Part shown: piece by piece, positions 10,706 to 23,454 of the stretch
Layout: each line of letters starts with the position of its first letter
Position numbering within the stretch: the stretch's first letter is position 1
Origin: Limnephilus marmoratus
Lineage: Eukaryota > Arthropoda > Insecta > Trichoptera > Limnephilidae
Assembly (NCBI GenBank): GCA_917880885.1
Contig: OU862928.1
Location: 13,163,721 to 13,227,720 of the forward strand
Length of the DNA stretch: 64,000 bases
Reading direction: 5' to 3'
Translations under genes and position numbers: made by a program
The notes under the pieces: generated by a model
The model's input: the letters and a program-made list of their open reading frames with translations, nothing else
Told to the model about the DNA's origin: nothing
Database searches by the model: none

Positions 10706-11654
10706 CATTTATATTCATTGTTTAAACTCAAGGAATTAAAACAGGAAAATCAGGTTGCCTTGAGAAATTTATTAGATCAAACAAAATTACATTTGAATTC
10801 ATTGAAAAACATAGATCTACCCACGGAGTATTGGGATGTAATAATAATTTATATTTTGGCCAACAAATTAGATTCCAATACCCGGATCTATTGGGAACAA
10901 TATCCAACTAAAGAAAAAATACCGACATTGCAAGAATTTTTAAAATGTTTAACAGATCGGGCGATAGTCTTGGAAGCATCGGAAGCAACATGTTCCACAA
11001 CCAAACCTGTATTTGCGCCTCATAAACTGTCAAGTTACAAAAAGGAATCTTCAGTTTCATTATTGTCGCAAAGGTTGAAATGCATTGTTTGTAAGTAAAA
11101 TCATAAGATTTATTTCTGTAAACAGTTTTTGAAACTAAACCAACATGAACGGTTTGAGAAAATCAAGCAATTACAAGCTTGCATCAAGTGTTTAAATGTA
11201 GGTCATTCAACTAAGGAATGCAGGAGTAAGAATAATTGTAGAACTTGCAATAAAGCAGGACACAACACGTTACTCCATATTTTCCCTAAAGAGGATCAAG
11301 ACACTGAGAATGGCATGGATCAAGTACCAGTCTCAAACCATTCCACCTTTGGAGAAACAGAAAAAAACAATTTTATTATCAACGGCAATGGTGAACGTAA
11401 AGGACAGTAATGGAATTATTCATTCAGCGAGAGTATTGTTGAATAATGGTTCTCAGGTGAATTTCATAACTGAACGATTTGCTAAAAAATTAAACATAAA
11501 GTACAAGTCATTAAATATGCCGGTCTCTGGGTTACATAATAATATAACAAATATAAAGAAGAGCCTCTCGTTTGAATTGTCATCAATAAACTCTAATTTC
11601 AAAAAAATTGTTATGTGCTTGGTATTACAAGAAATCACCAGCAAGTTACCGTAG
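10706..11654 (+). pseudogene. BEL/Pao gag C-terminal part, zinc knuckles and protease
   Basis: The gag continues (FKLKELKQENQVALRNLLDQ) to a stop at 11098. Another frame then carries nucleocapsid knuckles CIKCLNVGHSTKEC and CRTCNKAGHN. A third frame from about 11310 holds the aspartic protease, with ARVLLNNGSQVNFITERFAK where the family norm is LLDSGSQ. The catalytic Asp is replaced by Asn, so the protease is dead. Confidence 0.8.
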
Positions 11655-12965
11655 ACCTCTTTTCCAAAAAGGGAGGCAAACATACTACCAGGATTGAAAT
11701 TGGCCGATCCTGAATTTTCCACTTCCGGTCATGTAGATATATTACTCGGCTCCGAACTATTTTGGGAAATGCTGACCACTGATCAATTGAGATTAGGAAC
11801 AACTGGACCTACGCTGCAACGCACTGAACTTGGATGGATATTATCCGGGCTAATTAGAACGTGCACTACAAAAAAAGAGCAAGAATCATCCTCATGTCAC
11901 TTATCTTTAAATATGATTCACAATCAAATTGAAAGATTTTGGAAACAGGAGGAATTGGTGTCCATCAAGCACCAAAATTATGAAGAAAAGGCATGTGAAG
12001 AGAGCTTCACGACCACCCACAAAAGGGATGAAAATGGGCGTTTTGAAGTAAGGTTACCATTCCGACCTTGTATAGATCAAATAGGTACTTCTTTGCCTAT
12101 GGCAGAAAAAAGATTTTTAAACTTGGAAAAGAAATTATCTTCTAATATGGATTTGAAACTTCAATACATTAAATTCATGGAAGAATATAAAAACTTAGGT
12201 CATATGAAAAAATTTTAACCAGTTTCAAATGAAGAAAAATCTTACTATTTACCTCATCATGCAATCAAAAAGGAAACCAGCAGCACTATCAAACTAAGAG
12301 TGGTGTTCGATGGCTCCGCAAAAACCTCCAGCGGGATATCAATAAACGACGCGTTAATGGTTGGTCCAATAATACAAAATGATTTTTACACCCATTTGTT
12401 GAATTTTAGAAAATATCATGTAGTATTGACGGCTGACATAGAGAAAATGTACAGGCAGGTCAACATTAGAGAGGAGGACCGCGTCTTCCAAAAAATACTT
12501 TGGCGAGCATCTCCAGAAGAGGAAATGAGCCATTTCAAGTTAAATACGATAACTTATGGTATGGGACCATCATCTTTCTTAGCCACGCGTTGCTTGAAGC
12601 AGCTGAGTATGGAAAATACACACTTGTATCCTGAAGCTAGTCTCATTTTAGAGAAAGATTTTTACATGGATAATCTAATTACAGGTGGAGACGATGTGGA
12701 ATCCTGAAATTTGTTAAAAGAACAGTTAATCTCCATAATGAATTTGGCCGGTATGAACTTAAGAAAATGGCGGTCTAATTCTTCTGGTTTGTCATCGGAG
12801 CCACTGATATGGTAATTTTGGACAAACCAGAAGGAGAGGAAATTCTAGGCTTAGCTTGGAATTGCGAAAAAGATAGTTTGAACTACCGTCATATCCTATT
12901 TATAATAAACGGAATATTTTGTCACTGATTGCTAGTATTTTTGATCCATTAGGTTTGCTAGGATC
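11655..12965 (+). pseudogene. BEL/Pao reverse transcriptase region
   Basis: The pre-RT part (DILLGSELFWEML, LGWILSG) is followed after a stop at 12218 by RVVFDGSAKTSSGISINDAL, LTADIEKMYRQVNI (motif A), ITYGMGPSSFLATRCL and FYMDNLITGG. The last is the catalytic box with Asp to Asn and Val to Met changes relative to YVDD. A stop follows at 12707 and later thumb sequence is frame-broken. Confidence 0.82.
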
Positions 12966-12969
12966 AGTA

Positions 12970-13597
12970 ACCGTGAATGCTAAACTTATTATGCAGAATT
13001 ATGGCAAGAAAGATATCTTGGGATGAAGAAATACCTACAGAAATTCTGAAGCTTTGGAAAAAATATTTAGAAGATTTAAAAGGTGTAAATTCTTTTCAAA
13101 TACCTAGAAAAATTATATGTAATCAAACTGTAAATATACAATTGCACGGATTTTGTGACGCATCCCAAAAAGCATATGCTTCTTGTGTATATATGCTATC
13201 CATAGACCAATTAGGAAAACGGCATTCTCAATTAATCACAGCTAAATCAAGAGTAGCTCCATTAAAAACCATTTCTTTGCCTAAATTGGAATTATCTGGT
13301 GCTGTTCTGTTAACAAAAGTTGTTGAAAAAGTAAAGGAATCCCTACTTATACCTTTGGATAAAACATTTTATTGGTGTGATTCCACTTTAACTCTATGCT
13401 GGATAGGAAATCAACCAGCGCGATGGAATACATCCGTTGCAAACAGACTTGCAGAAATACAGGAAAGAAGCAAAACCAGTCAATGGAAGCAACTTTCAAT
13501 AATAGAATTAAACAACTCATTACAATCATTAATAATAGTCGCTCAATCTTATTCATTTTCAAAAGAAATTAAAACATTAAAGCGGGAAAAAACTTAG
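12970..13597 (+). pseudogene. BEL/Pao RNase H-like region
   Basis: The frame carries IQLHGFCDASQKAYASCVY, KSRVAPLKTISLPKLELSGA and FYWCDSTLTLCWIG, the typical Pao RNase H-like blocks with acidic residues at the expected places. The sequence between this and the integrase is shortened, and the frame ends at TAG 13597. Confidence 0.78.
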
Positions 13598-13599
13598 AT

Positions 13600-14530
13600 A
13601 AAACCAGTCATCTCAAATCATTAAACCCATTTATACATATGGATTTATTGCATGTAGGTGGAAGATTGTCCAGAAAAAAACTGATACATGAAGCACAAAA
13701 ACATCCGATATTACTACCTCACGATCACCCTCTAACAAAGTTAATCATTAAACATTTTCATTATAAAAATTTGCATGTAGGTTCTCAAACGTTACTAGCA
13801 CTTATTAGGCTAAAATATTGGCCTATAATGGCAAAAAATGCTATTAAAAAAATACTCAAAAATTGTATTGTATGCTTCAAATGCAGTCCAAAAACAAGTC
13901 ATCAAATAATGTCTGATCTTTCAGAGGATATAGTGTCACCATGTAGACCGTTCTCTGTTACAGGACTGGACTACGCAGGACCAATCTTAATAAAGTCTGG
14001 AATCAGTAGGAGATCCAATTCAGTCAAGTCTTATATCTGTTTATTTATATGCTTCTCTACTAAGGCAGTTCATGTAGAACTGGTCACCTCTCTGACTACA
14101 GATGCATTTCTTAATTGTTTAAAGCGTTTCATTTCTAGACGTGGAAAACCTAGTAAATTGTATTCTGATAATGCTACTACATTTGTTGGAGCGAATAATG
14201 AATTGAAAAATATGTATAATTTATATGTCTCTCAAAAGGAAATATATAATTACTTAACTAACATGTCTATTCAGTGGGTCTTTATCCCACCTACAGGTCC
14301 TCATCATTGAGGTCTTTGGGAATCTAACATAAAAAAGTGTGAAATATCACGTAAAAAGAGTGGCAAACGTCTCTTCATTAAAATATGAAGAGATGTGTTC
14401 GTTATTATACCAAATAGTGTCCTGCATAAATTCTAGGCCTTTAATTCCACTATCCAACGATCCCTCGACCTCTTTGCACTTACCCCGGGTCACTTTCTTA
14501 TTGGTGATAACATGTCAGCTGTAGCTGAAC
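13600..14530 (+). pseudogene. BEL/Pao integrase
   Basis: The zinc-binding H2C2 region reads HPLTKLIIKHFHYKNLHVG and NCIVCFKC. The DDE core shows GLDYAGPIL (first Asp), SDNATTFVGA (second Asp) and HH-stop-GLWE (Glu). A Gly codon GGA has become TGA at 14308-14310, just before the catalytic Glu, and downstream coding shifts frame near 14340. The enzyme, which joins element cDNA to host DNA, is inactive. Confidence 0.85.
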
Positions 14531-14619
14531 CTGACCTACAATAGATTCCCATAAACAGACTTAATAATTTCCAAAAACTAAGCCAGCTAAGACAGAGCTT
14601 CTGGTCAAGATGGAGAAAT

Positions 14620-14890
14620 GAATATCTGTGAGAGCTGCAGCAAAGGACTAAATGGACGGATAGGAACCGGCGACAACTAAAGACTGGGGACTTAGTTATC
14701 ATCAAAGACGACAATGCACCACCAAATTTATGGAGGATGGGACTTGTCATCGCCACTCACCCTGGACAAGATGGGATAACCCGTGTAGTCACCTTGAAGA
14801 CGCAGCAAGGGTCTATGAAAAGGCCCATTACCAAATTGTGTCTTCTACCGATGGACGATGCTATCACACCTTAGAAGACCTGGATCAAAA
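14620..14890 (+). pseudogene. BEL/Pao C-terminal DUF5641-like domain
   Basis: Reading frames at 14635-14890 give QQRTKWTDRNRRQLKTGDLV, then IIKDDNAPPNLWRMGLVI and TLKTQQGSMKRPITKLCLLP. This is the small domain that follows integrase in Pao elements. Its end marks the 3' end of the coding region. Confidence 0.7.
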
Positions 14891-15019
14891 TAAACTACTA
14901 ACATCTAAGACGAGCATTATCAAAAAGAAGTCATCTTTACTAAGGCCAAGGATCAAAAAGAAGCCTTTCTTGAGGACAAGAACTGCAGAGGCTATCGATC
15001 GAGGATCAAGAAGATGAAC

Positions 15020-15605
15020 ATTTTATAATTTAGTGTTATTATTTTTTTTTTATGCATCTTCTAATGATTTACTTCAATTTATTATTTTATTGTTTCTAAA
15101 CTAACTACCTACAACAATCAATGGATTACGTTATGTGTATTAGATAATTTCAGCTCTCTTTTTATTTTTAAGAAAAAAATTTAATCTTTCTAATTAAAAA
15201 AAAAATATTCTCACAAATAATAATAATCAATTTTAACTTTTATAGGGTTCTAAAAAGCACTTTCATTTAATTTCAGCCCTTTTTGTCGGGGAGCTATGGT
15301 TAAAATTGATGTTTATTAAGTAGGTACTTGTTCTATCGGCAATTACTTCTAGGCAAGTACCTACCTAATTTTATTATTTTCTTTCTATTCGAATTAGTTC
15401 TATAAAACAAAAGATGCAGCTTCTTTGTCTTAGGAAAAAAAATGTGTTCCATTCTAAAAACCTAGCCCCCACTGTAACAATTTATTGGATGTAAATCAAG
15501 AAATATATAAAGTACGATCAGACAAATGCAAAACGTGTTTAATTTGCAAAGGCGAGTAGCAAAGAAAATCTCCAACTGCAAGATCACACAATATAAAACC
15601 TATTA
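15020..15605. other. Possible BEL/Pao 3' UTR/LTR, unproven
   Basis: The purine run GTCGGGGAGC at about 15287 could be a polypurine tract, which would place a 3' LTR after it. No matching 5' copy was recognised, so this is only a suggestion. The rest is AT-rich without coding signal. Confidence 0.3.
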
Positions 15606-17400
15606 AAAAAACAAGAACGTAAAAAGCGCCACTAGCAGATCACCAAAAAGCTGACTGCGTGCCCGCATGGCGGCAGGCAATTTCGGGCGCTTGCGGACTC
15701 AATAGGTCGCAATTTCTGCAAATACAGTCTGCCACCTCTTAGCAAACACCGCCACCGAAAAGGCTAACCTATTAGAGAAAATGTTTGCGGATAACTCAAC
15801 CCTCGATCACCTCACCGGTGCTATCCCGACGTCGGTTCCTCACTACGGTTTTCGTATGAAAAAGCTGAGGATTCGGCATCGGGAAGTACTCCATGTTTAA
15901 CGAGGGCTTGATGTTAATAAATCTAGTGGGCCTGACGGAATACCTGCCCTGGTACTGCAGAGGTACGCTGCACAAATAGCTCCAATTTCGACGAAGCTCT
16001 TTAAAATATCTCTGAAGTTTGGTTCTGTGCCCTCTAGTTGGAAAAACGCGTATATCCATCCTATTCCAAATAAGGGTGACTGCTCCGACCCGGCCAACTA
16101 CCGCCCCGTAGCGATCGCATCAGTTCTGTTTAAGGTAATGGAACGTGTGATCAACGACAAACTGCTCACATACCTCGAGAAGAACAAAATTACTAACGAC
16201 CGTCAATACGGATTCCGGCGTGATCTTGCGGTGATCGTGCGGTGATCTTCTTACGTGATCTTGATCTCGTGATCTTCTTACGTGACGCAAATTTGGTACC
16301 TGGAACGTTTCGGTTACGTTTGAACGTTGAACGTTTCCTGGACCCAAATGGTTGCAATAAACATTTCCAAGGCCTTTGACCGGGTTTGGCTGAGAGGACT
16401 TGTCAACAAACTGCCTTCTTACGGACTTCCCGCATCCTTGTGTACGTGGATTGCCAATTTTTTGAGGGAAAGGTCAATTCAGACGGTAGCAGATGGTCTC
16501 ACCTCTTCCTCGGTGAAACCGAGGGATCGGTTCTGTCTCCGACTTTATTTTTGTTACAAAAACCTTTTGTCATATGCACCAATTTATTGTTACGCGGACG
16601 ACAGTACAGTCCATAACAGCTTTTTCTATGACGAGCCCCCAAAGGGCTCACAAACTCCAACGACTCGGAGGGCTTTGAAGCAAGGAATAGACAGTTACCT
16701 CGAGAGTGTTTTCTTTTGGGGTAAAAATAAACTCGTTGAATTTAATGTTTCAAAGACCCAATCTTGTCTGATTACAGCTAAAAGGGATCGAAATGAAAAT
16801 CTAGTCTCCTTCAACGGAAGCAATCTTCCGAACAGACTCTCCATTGATATGCTTGTGTAAACCTAAGTGACCAGCTCAGATATGGTGGCCCCTTCGAAGC
16901 CAGAGTAAAGTTAGCCTCCCAAAAACTGGCCGTACTGTACAGGGGCCGCAGACACTTTAATAGTAAACAACTGCTAACCTTTTACAAATCACAACTGCGC
17001 CCCACGGTTGAATTTGGCAGCCACCTCTGGTCTGGAGCTCCAAAATAGCAGAAAAATCCTTTCGACTTTGTGCAGAAACAGGCGGTCCGTTTGTTAGATT
17101 CTTTGATCTTAACAGACGGATTGCAATCTTTAGAGCACAGGCGTCAGATGGGAATGCATCCTGGTTCTACCGGTATTACACTGGAATACGCTCCGAGGAA
17201 CTAGCGTTATTGATCCCCTCGGCACCGGTGCATAGTCGGAAAACACGCCACACCCGTGCCCGACATTTGTACACGGTTGACATTTGTCACGGTTGATATG
17301 AGAACGTGTCGCTTCTTCGACTCGTTCTTGTGTTCAACAGCTTGTAACGATGCCTATCCTACCTTATCAGTAAGCTTAATTTATTAACCATCGGCTCCTC
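15606..17400 (+). pseudogene. Degenerate LINE reverse transcriptase, plus strand
   Basis: Several short frames together give an RT: SSGPDGIPALVLQRY (15925 on), SWKNAYIHPIPNKGDCSDPA, NYRPVAIASVLFKVMERVI, NDRQYGFRRD, then ISKAFDRVWLRGLV (motif A, 16366 on), GSVLSPTLFLL and IYCYADDSTVH (YADD, about 16580). The thumb and a C-terminal tail (RKTRHTRARHLYTVD, about 17235) follow. Short repeats of GTGATCTT/ACGTGA and AACGTT at 16220-16340 replace part of the fingers, an internal deletion with slippage. The type is CR1/Jockey-like. The endonuclease is missing. Confidence 0.8.
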
Positions 17401-18115
17401 ATCTGTAATTCTACTCAGCTTAATTTAATGTGAATATTATGTGATAGCCATGATGATATGCCACCATATCAGGTTGTGTGATAATGTCAAGTAGGTAGAC
17501 TGTACAAATAAAAGGCGGCAAGGTAAAATAACAATAATTATGCTCTTTTATTGTATCTAGGAAATCATCTTAATATTGCAATAGAGATTGTAGGTATGTA
17601 TATTAATAATCAACAGGGGTGGTTGAAATTACGCTGCATACGTATTCAATAAATGAAAGCGAAGCTATCAAAGATATGTGGTTTTGCTATGTTAAGAAAC
17701 AATGAAAATAGATTAGGAAACCCTGAGTGGGCGCCTGTAAAGAATATCTAAACATATATTATCAAGGGAATAATAAACTACGTATTCTAAATAAAATAAT
17801 TATATCGCATTGGTAATTAATCAGACATCTCTCACGTATTGTAGTCTCGACCTTTCCAACGGCTCGCTGCACAGCTGTTCGTCTCGACCAAAGATATTGA
17901 AATATATTTGAATATCTTTGGTCTCGACACTACCGGAAACCAACTGAATTCTCTCTACTATCGCAAAAGTTCCAGACCTTTCTTCCCCCCTTCCAGCGCC
18001 TGTACAATTTACCGACGGCTGTAGATTACATTAGAAACCGAGTGGCTGGAATCCCATTGAAGTTTCGTAGGTACTGGCCGCAAACTGCTGCAAGCTCCTG
18101 TGTTTCCTCCTTCCT
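17401..18115. other. Non-coding interval
   Basis: I see no domain. A small palindrome (AAAGATATTGAAATATATTT and its complement) lies near 17891-17925. Confidence 0.3.
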
Positions 18116-18119
18116 ACAA

Positions 18120-18250
18120 CATGGGTCTTTTCCTGACCAATGTTCATTCCTTCCTCTCCTCCAAAAGACCCTCCACACAGCATCTCAGTTGACATAGGCC
18201 CTGAGGGAAATTATTTTCCTCAGGGCCTTATGTGTGGAGTTAATGTAAAA
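18120..18250 (-). repeat. Repeat family B, partial copy
   Basis: Minus-strand copy of the end of a dispersed repeat, recognised by ACATTAACTCCACACATAAG on the minus strand and the inner CCCTGAGG...CCTCAGGG hairpin. Fuller copies lie at 48.15 and 56.79 kb. Confidence 0.65.
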
Positions 18251-20108
18251 AAAACTCACCTTGTTTTTAAAAGACGTTTTCAACACTTTAAGGACTAACA
18301 GAATAACAACTTTTTAACAAATTCACATCACTCAACAGGTAGCAATTCACTTCACGAGCTAACGTCAATCATAAATCATAACGTACGACAGAAATGTCAA
18401 TAAAAATAACGTCAATCATAACGTACGAAAGAAATGAGAATGACACAGGTGACAAGCTAATAATATTTTAGGGGAATCGCCAACCGAGCAATAGTTAAAG
18501 CTAGGAACGACAATGTAAGAACAGAATTTTTGGGGAATCCCTGATCGATCGAGCCATAGAGATACTAAAATATACATAATTGACAGTGATTATGCTTATA
18601 TTATTTTTTGGCAATATTCTACTTAGTAAGTTTTTTTACGGTCGGGTGTCACCCGGTGCGGGCCGCCCCCGCCGTCCCCCAAGCTACGCCACTATTCGTA
18701 CTGGAACAGAAGAACAACTCAATATATTTCCAAGTTTATTAAACAAGCTTTATAAAATCATAAAATTAAAAAAAAATATTGGACATAATTTTAATATAAT
18801 CTTTAATTTTTTTTATTTTATACATTTTTTATTAAGTTACATAGGTGATTGTGCTATGCCTGTCTCACTAGGAATTCCTGTGATGAGAGGAGGCGTATTT
18901 TAGCATACATAGTTTAAAACAATTATTAATAATATAAACGAGTTCAATACTTTTTGTAAAGATAAATTTTAATATACCGATATAATACTCCATAACAAAG
19001 ATATTGAAATATAAATAGATGTGCTATCTGCAGTTTTTACTAGGTGGGACTGCGCTTCCGGGTGTCGCCTATATTGTTTACTAATTAACAAATAAACTAA
19101 ATGAACGAATAATTAACGAATAAACCATACATCGTTCATTCCTGTCACGTGAGACGTGAAAACGTGACAATATTCACCATGAGTCGTGCGAACGAAATAA
19201 TATCTGCCCCCATGTTTGTGTGACCTACCAAGTGTAGATCACACGCCTTTTATTTTCTGTTATCAGAAAATTATTGTTTTTGCAGCAGAGTACTCATTAA
19301 CATGCCCGTGGACTTCCTGTCACAAGAACCCAGGAACTATCCACTATCTCAAAAGGACTAATCATACGCTTCACTCATGATTATGGGGCATCGTGTCGTG
19401 GGAGTTAAGTTGATGGACACAAAAAATACCTAACTCGTTGTCTGGGAGATGAACAAGAAAACCCCCCAGGTTTGTGAGATTTGAGCAAGGGTCTGTCATT
19501 TCTCGCAAACAAGTAGGAGAATAAAACGACCCTCAAATCTTCTACCTAATACACGTAGAGGATTAGACTCTTTTATGTCAGTGTATTCCTTTTGTCCTAC
19601 ACTACCAAATGGTATTGTAATGTGCCAGGATAACTGCTGTAGACCTTGTTTCACCCTCCACTCAGAGGTCGCATTTCGGAAATAGCCGAGTCCTCAGCAG
19701 TTTTCTTCGTTCAAATGTTCCCGATTGTCACCCTTTCCCTTCCTCGAAATTATCCATGAATGGGGATATATGCGTTACGCACTTGGCGTTTCGTTTGTCA
19801 AATGGGACAACCTTCATACACGGATCCTTTCAACTTCCTCCTTTCCCACTTTTCATAACTTATTTATACTCAATGTTTTTGTTCTTCGAAAGTAGAAAAA
19901 ATGCTACCGTATAGACGTGAGCATAGGTCATGGAAGACCAACTTCTTTCGAACGGGGCATTTTGTCATACGTACAAACCCTTACCCACGTGTTCTTGGAA
20001 ATGTATTTAGTTTAAAAAAAAAACTAAATGGGTTAAACAGAACCTTCCTTGAATACGTACCTTTGTAATATGTATAAGTCTGTAGTTGCATTTAGTTAAC
20101 TCTCTCTG
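18251..20108. other. Non-coding interval
   Basis: No gene is recognised. A GC-rich patch at 18640-18690 gives a Pro/Arg-rich frame (GAGRPRRPPSYATI) without a known domain. A palindromic CACGTGAGACGTGAAAACGTG lies near 19146. It may be the remains of an LTR element whose probable LTR is at 21.07 kb. Confidence 0.3.
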
Positions 20109-20345
20109 TAAATGTTCCGGTTGCCATCGTGCAAATGTTCCTGTGGCATCTCGCAAATGTTCCTGTTGCCATTGTACAAATGTCCCTGCGGCATCTTGCA
20201 AATGTTCCGGTTGCCATCGTGCAAATGTTCCTGCGGCATCTCGCAAATGTTCCTGTTGCCATTGTACAAATGTTCCTGCTGCATCTTGCAAATGTTCCAG
20301 CTGCACCTTGCAAATTGCTCTGTTGCCATCATGCCAATGCTCCTG
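20109..20345. repeat. Minisatellite, alternating 22/23-bp units in a 90-bp higher-order repeat
   Basis: About ten units begin AAATGTTCC and continue alternately TTGCCATnGTnC and GNGGCATCTYGC. Alternate 23- and 22-bp units make 45 bp, and the pattern repeats every 90 bp. Since 45 is a multiple of 3 and no unit carries a stop, long frames stay open in several phases on both strands. I treat these frames as a by-product, not genes. Confidence 0.88.
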
Positions 20346-21072
20346 TGCCCTTACGCAAATAACAATACCAACGATTGTTCACACAACAATCCCACTGTAT
20401 ACAAACCAGTGTACCAACCACCATCACAACAACGGCTGTCATGCACACAAACCACCTCTATAAAGGACCAACCACCAATTACAATTCCACTCTCCAGTAC
20501 CTCAATGATGTCATACTGGCCCACCCACAGGATCCGGAAGCAGCTACCTTTTTGACCTCTGTGACAGGTAGAACCCTCTCCACCACCAAGAAGCCTCATC
20601 CTGCGTTCTCTTCTTCGTGTTTTCTTTAAGGCCCTAGTGTTCCTTGAGTGTAATCTCTAACGGGCCAGGTTACTGTGACAAAGTAACCTTGTAATTTCAG
20701 TGTAACGTTCAAACACCCCAGACATCCTACGCAAACCACGCTACGCAAACATAGCTCACAGACCAATGATACAATTTAGAGTAATTTTTTTTTCTTTCAC
20801 TGCATAACCCTTGTACCTTTCTTCAGCAGGTCCTTGTTTATATTTATGTATGTCACTGCTCTTTCTTGTACATTCATAGATAATTCTTTGTTTACCATGC
20901 TTTTTTTTCTCTTTTGTTTTTGTTTTCTACTATTTTGTAGCTAGCAACTTCTCTCTCTCTCTCCTCTTTCTCTTGAATGTTTTTTTTTTGGCACAAGTGC
21001 TAGAAGGGTAAGAGGATTTTTTAGCCCTACTGCTCCATTACCACGTCGCTTTTATTGCGGCGAGGGGGGAAG
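20346..21072. other. Interval before a probable LTR
   Basis: A frame at 20375-20629 (TLQYLNDVILAHPQDPEAAT) is gag-like in composition but not recognised. The 3' end is CT-rich and finishes in GCGAGGGGGGAAG, which could be a polypurine tract abutting the LTR. Confidence 0.35.
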
Positions 21073-21679
21073 TGTTACGTTACAAAAGATAAAGAATAGA
21101 GTCCTTTATTCCTGTTGCGAGGAGTTAGTGAATTGGGTCCCAGTGCACAGCTCGCCCCACCGCCCCCCTCTCCGCCCCCCTCTCTGCCCCCCTCTCCGCA
21201 CGCGGAGGTCCGTGGCCCGAGTGCCGATCGGCACCCGGCATTCATTCAACCGCTTGCCCCTGGCGCGACAACAGTGTCCAAGTAATTGCGCTATGGCGCT
21301 CTCCGAAATTCTAGACTCGTGATTGTTTCCATAATGTGTATTGTGCACGAGAAGGCTCCAGCCCACCAGTAGCCTGTCTGACAACTAACTCATTTCCTGC
21401 TTTGTGAGTAAAATGAATCTTTGCCCCCTCTTGTGTGCTACATCCCGCGTTTAAATTCACTAACACGTGTGGAGAGTTGAGAGAGAGAAGTTCCCCGCCA
21501 TGTTAGAATACTAGTCCTAGCAAGTACCCATGTGTAGTTTTCCGAGGCTGGCAATTGTAAAACCCTGTCTCCTTCTAAATGAATAAACCCTTTACGTGCA
21601 AAACTGTGTTCTGATTGAGGAAAGAGACCTGGAGATTGTGAGGAAAGGAGGAGGAGGAATTCACAAGTGAACCACAACA
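21073..21679 (+). mobile_element. Probable LTR (solo or 3')
   Basis: The 607-bp segment begins TGTTACGTTACA directly after a purine run (GAGGGGGGAAG) and ends AACCACAACA, giving TG...CA termini. It contains an AATAAA at 21582-21587 and a C-rich tandem block (CCGCCCCCCTCT units, 21163-21200). It looks like a gypsy-type 3' LTR. No second copy is in the window, so the call rests on architecture only. Confidence 0.5.
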
Positions 21680-23454
21680 CTCGCCTTGGTTTTAAGAGGA
21701 ACCTTGCTTGCGCCGGCTTCCTGAGCTAGTTCTGTTGGCCTATTTATTGCGTGTCCTTTCCAGGTTTGGTTTAGCAAAAGGCTGTAAGTATGCGGCAATG
21801 CTAACAATGGATTCAGAAAAAAAGTTCTGCGATTGCTAAAAAATATATTGTGCTAATTATATTATGTTTCATTTGCATTTCTAATTGTATCCGTATTGTC
21901 TCTTACCGCACATTGTATTATTTGTCATTTGAGTTAATTTAATCTTTTTATAATTTTACATTTCTAATTGTTTTGTTATTTAATTTTAATACAATTTCAA
22001 AATTAACAAATGCATAATTTGACTGATTAATTTATGATATTTTTAACCTATTTGTATTTTTATAACTGGATTATTCTCACTTGAGTAAAAACATCTGTTT
22101 ACAACTTATTATTTTTTCTATTGATTTCTTATAGGGTTTAGAATAAAGAATATAAATATAGAAGTGCCTTCCATTCAAATTTGAATGGCAACAAATGTCT
22201 GACTTAGTAATTTCTGGTTCTAGCCACCAATATTTCCGTTACACACATTACTAATACCTCAGGTTTTATCACATGCACTGTGGTATAATTGTCGTCGATG
22301 TATAACTTCTCATTTTTTTTTTATATATATATATACATACACATATATTTTTAGTTGGTTAGAAAATAGTGTTAGAATATTATATTACATAAGAATACAG
22401 GTACCTTTTACGTTACGGGCGCCATCTTATTTTTGTACCGAGTTAAACAAGACAAACTTAAATCAAAATAACGAGGGTATCAATGACCCGCGTTACTCTC
22501 ACCAGAGTACAGCAATGTTCATATTAAGTAATGGTCACTATAAAATACAACACAAATATTGTATGATATAGTCGTATAGTAAAAATGTGAAGTGTGGTTA
22601 TCACATTCGGTTAATTACTCCGAAGCGATTGTAATGTAGGTATATGTACTATGTACGCATTGTCTCAAAAGCATCCTTTCGAAAACAGCGCGATGAGTGT
22701 AGGTATGTGTGGAAGTGTTTAGTGTCAATTTCATATCTTATTTCCATAATACGTTGATTTCTCCGATTCCTACGAAACCATTTGAATGATACATCAATCA
22801 AAACACGATTCACGTCGCTTAGCGCGAAACTCTACTCCAACAAATAAATTTAAAAATTAGTAGGAGAATTTTCCACTTGGCTAATGGCTAATCCTAGATG
22901 GATTCCATCTTGATTTTCTTTCAAATAATTTCTAATTGGTATGGGCCAACATTCTAGTTGAATTCCATCTCGTTCTTCTTGTATCGACTCATAAAATACC
23001 TGTTAAAAAGTTCGCTCCTTAGCGTAATTATTTCAGATAATAACATCAATGTCAATTAACATCTATTGATTTCTATGCAATCAATCTTCACCGTTAGTTG
23101 AAGAAATCTAGACACTTGTTCTATCCTGAACTTAAAATCTCGAAAATCAAACGTAATACGTAATCGAACCCACTATCACTTCTCTGTTAAATAATTAATT
23201 AATCGTAATACCTATACATTAATATTAACAGATCCGTTTATATTCATCTATTTAAAAAAATAGCTATCGTACTTCAGTTTTCATAGACTTCGTTGTCGTA
23301 TCAATTTGGGGTTGCGGGCATGGGTACCGCTGCCCCTGAACTATCTATTGTATAACCAGCGCCTCAGTTATAGGTAATCCTCTTAAGAGATTTGCCACGT
23401 TTGGTATCGCTTTATTCGCTACAAGTGCTGTCACTCCTGGACACTGACCATCAT
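21680..23454. other. Non-coding interval
   Basis: No gene seen. At 22140-22190 the sequence TTAGAATAAAGAAT...CAAATTTGAATGG resembles, inverted, the DNA at 32455-32515 upstream of the first protease exon, so part of this interval shares a repeat with that locus. A short (TA)n run is near 22322. Confidence 0.4.

Larger units (their letters stand above)
10144..15020 (+). mobile_element. Degenerate BEL/Pao LTR retrotransposon (internal region)
   Basis: Gag, protease, RT, RNase H-like, integrase and a C-terminal domain occur in BEL/Pao order on the plus strand, broken into at least eight frames. Catalytic losses include the protease Asp (now Asn), an altered RT box (YMDN for YVDD) and a TGA inside the integrase. 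Gag is interrupted by a LINE-tail insertion. No LTR pair could be recognised by eye. It is an old inactive copy. Confidence 0.88.

Noticed and set aside
15020..15605. BEL/Pao 3' LTR
   Set aside because: A possible polypurine tract exists, but no matching sequence was found before gag at 9.3-10.1 kb, so an LTR pair is not supported.
18580..18903. 107-codon plus-strand ORF
   Set aside because: Mixed Pro/Arg-rich and low-complexity composition, no domain and no supporting context.
20007..20555. Several overlapping ORFs of 70-150 codons on both strands
   Set aside because: They are produced by the stop-free 45-bp period of the minisatellite, and none has a domain or non-repetitive flanking coding sequence.
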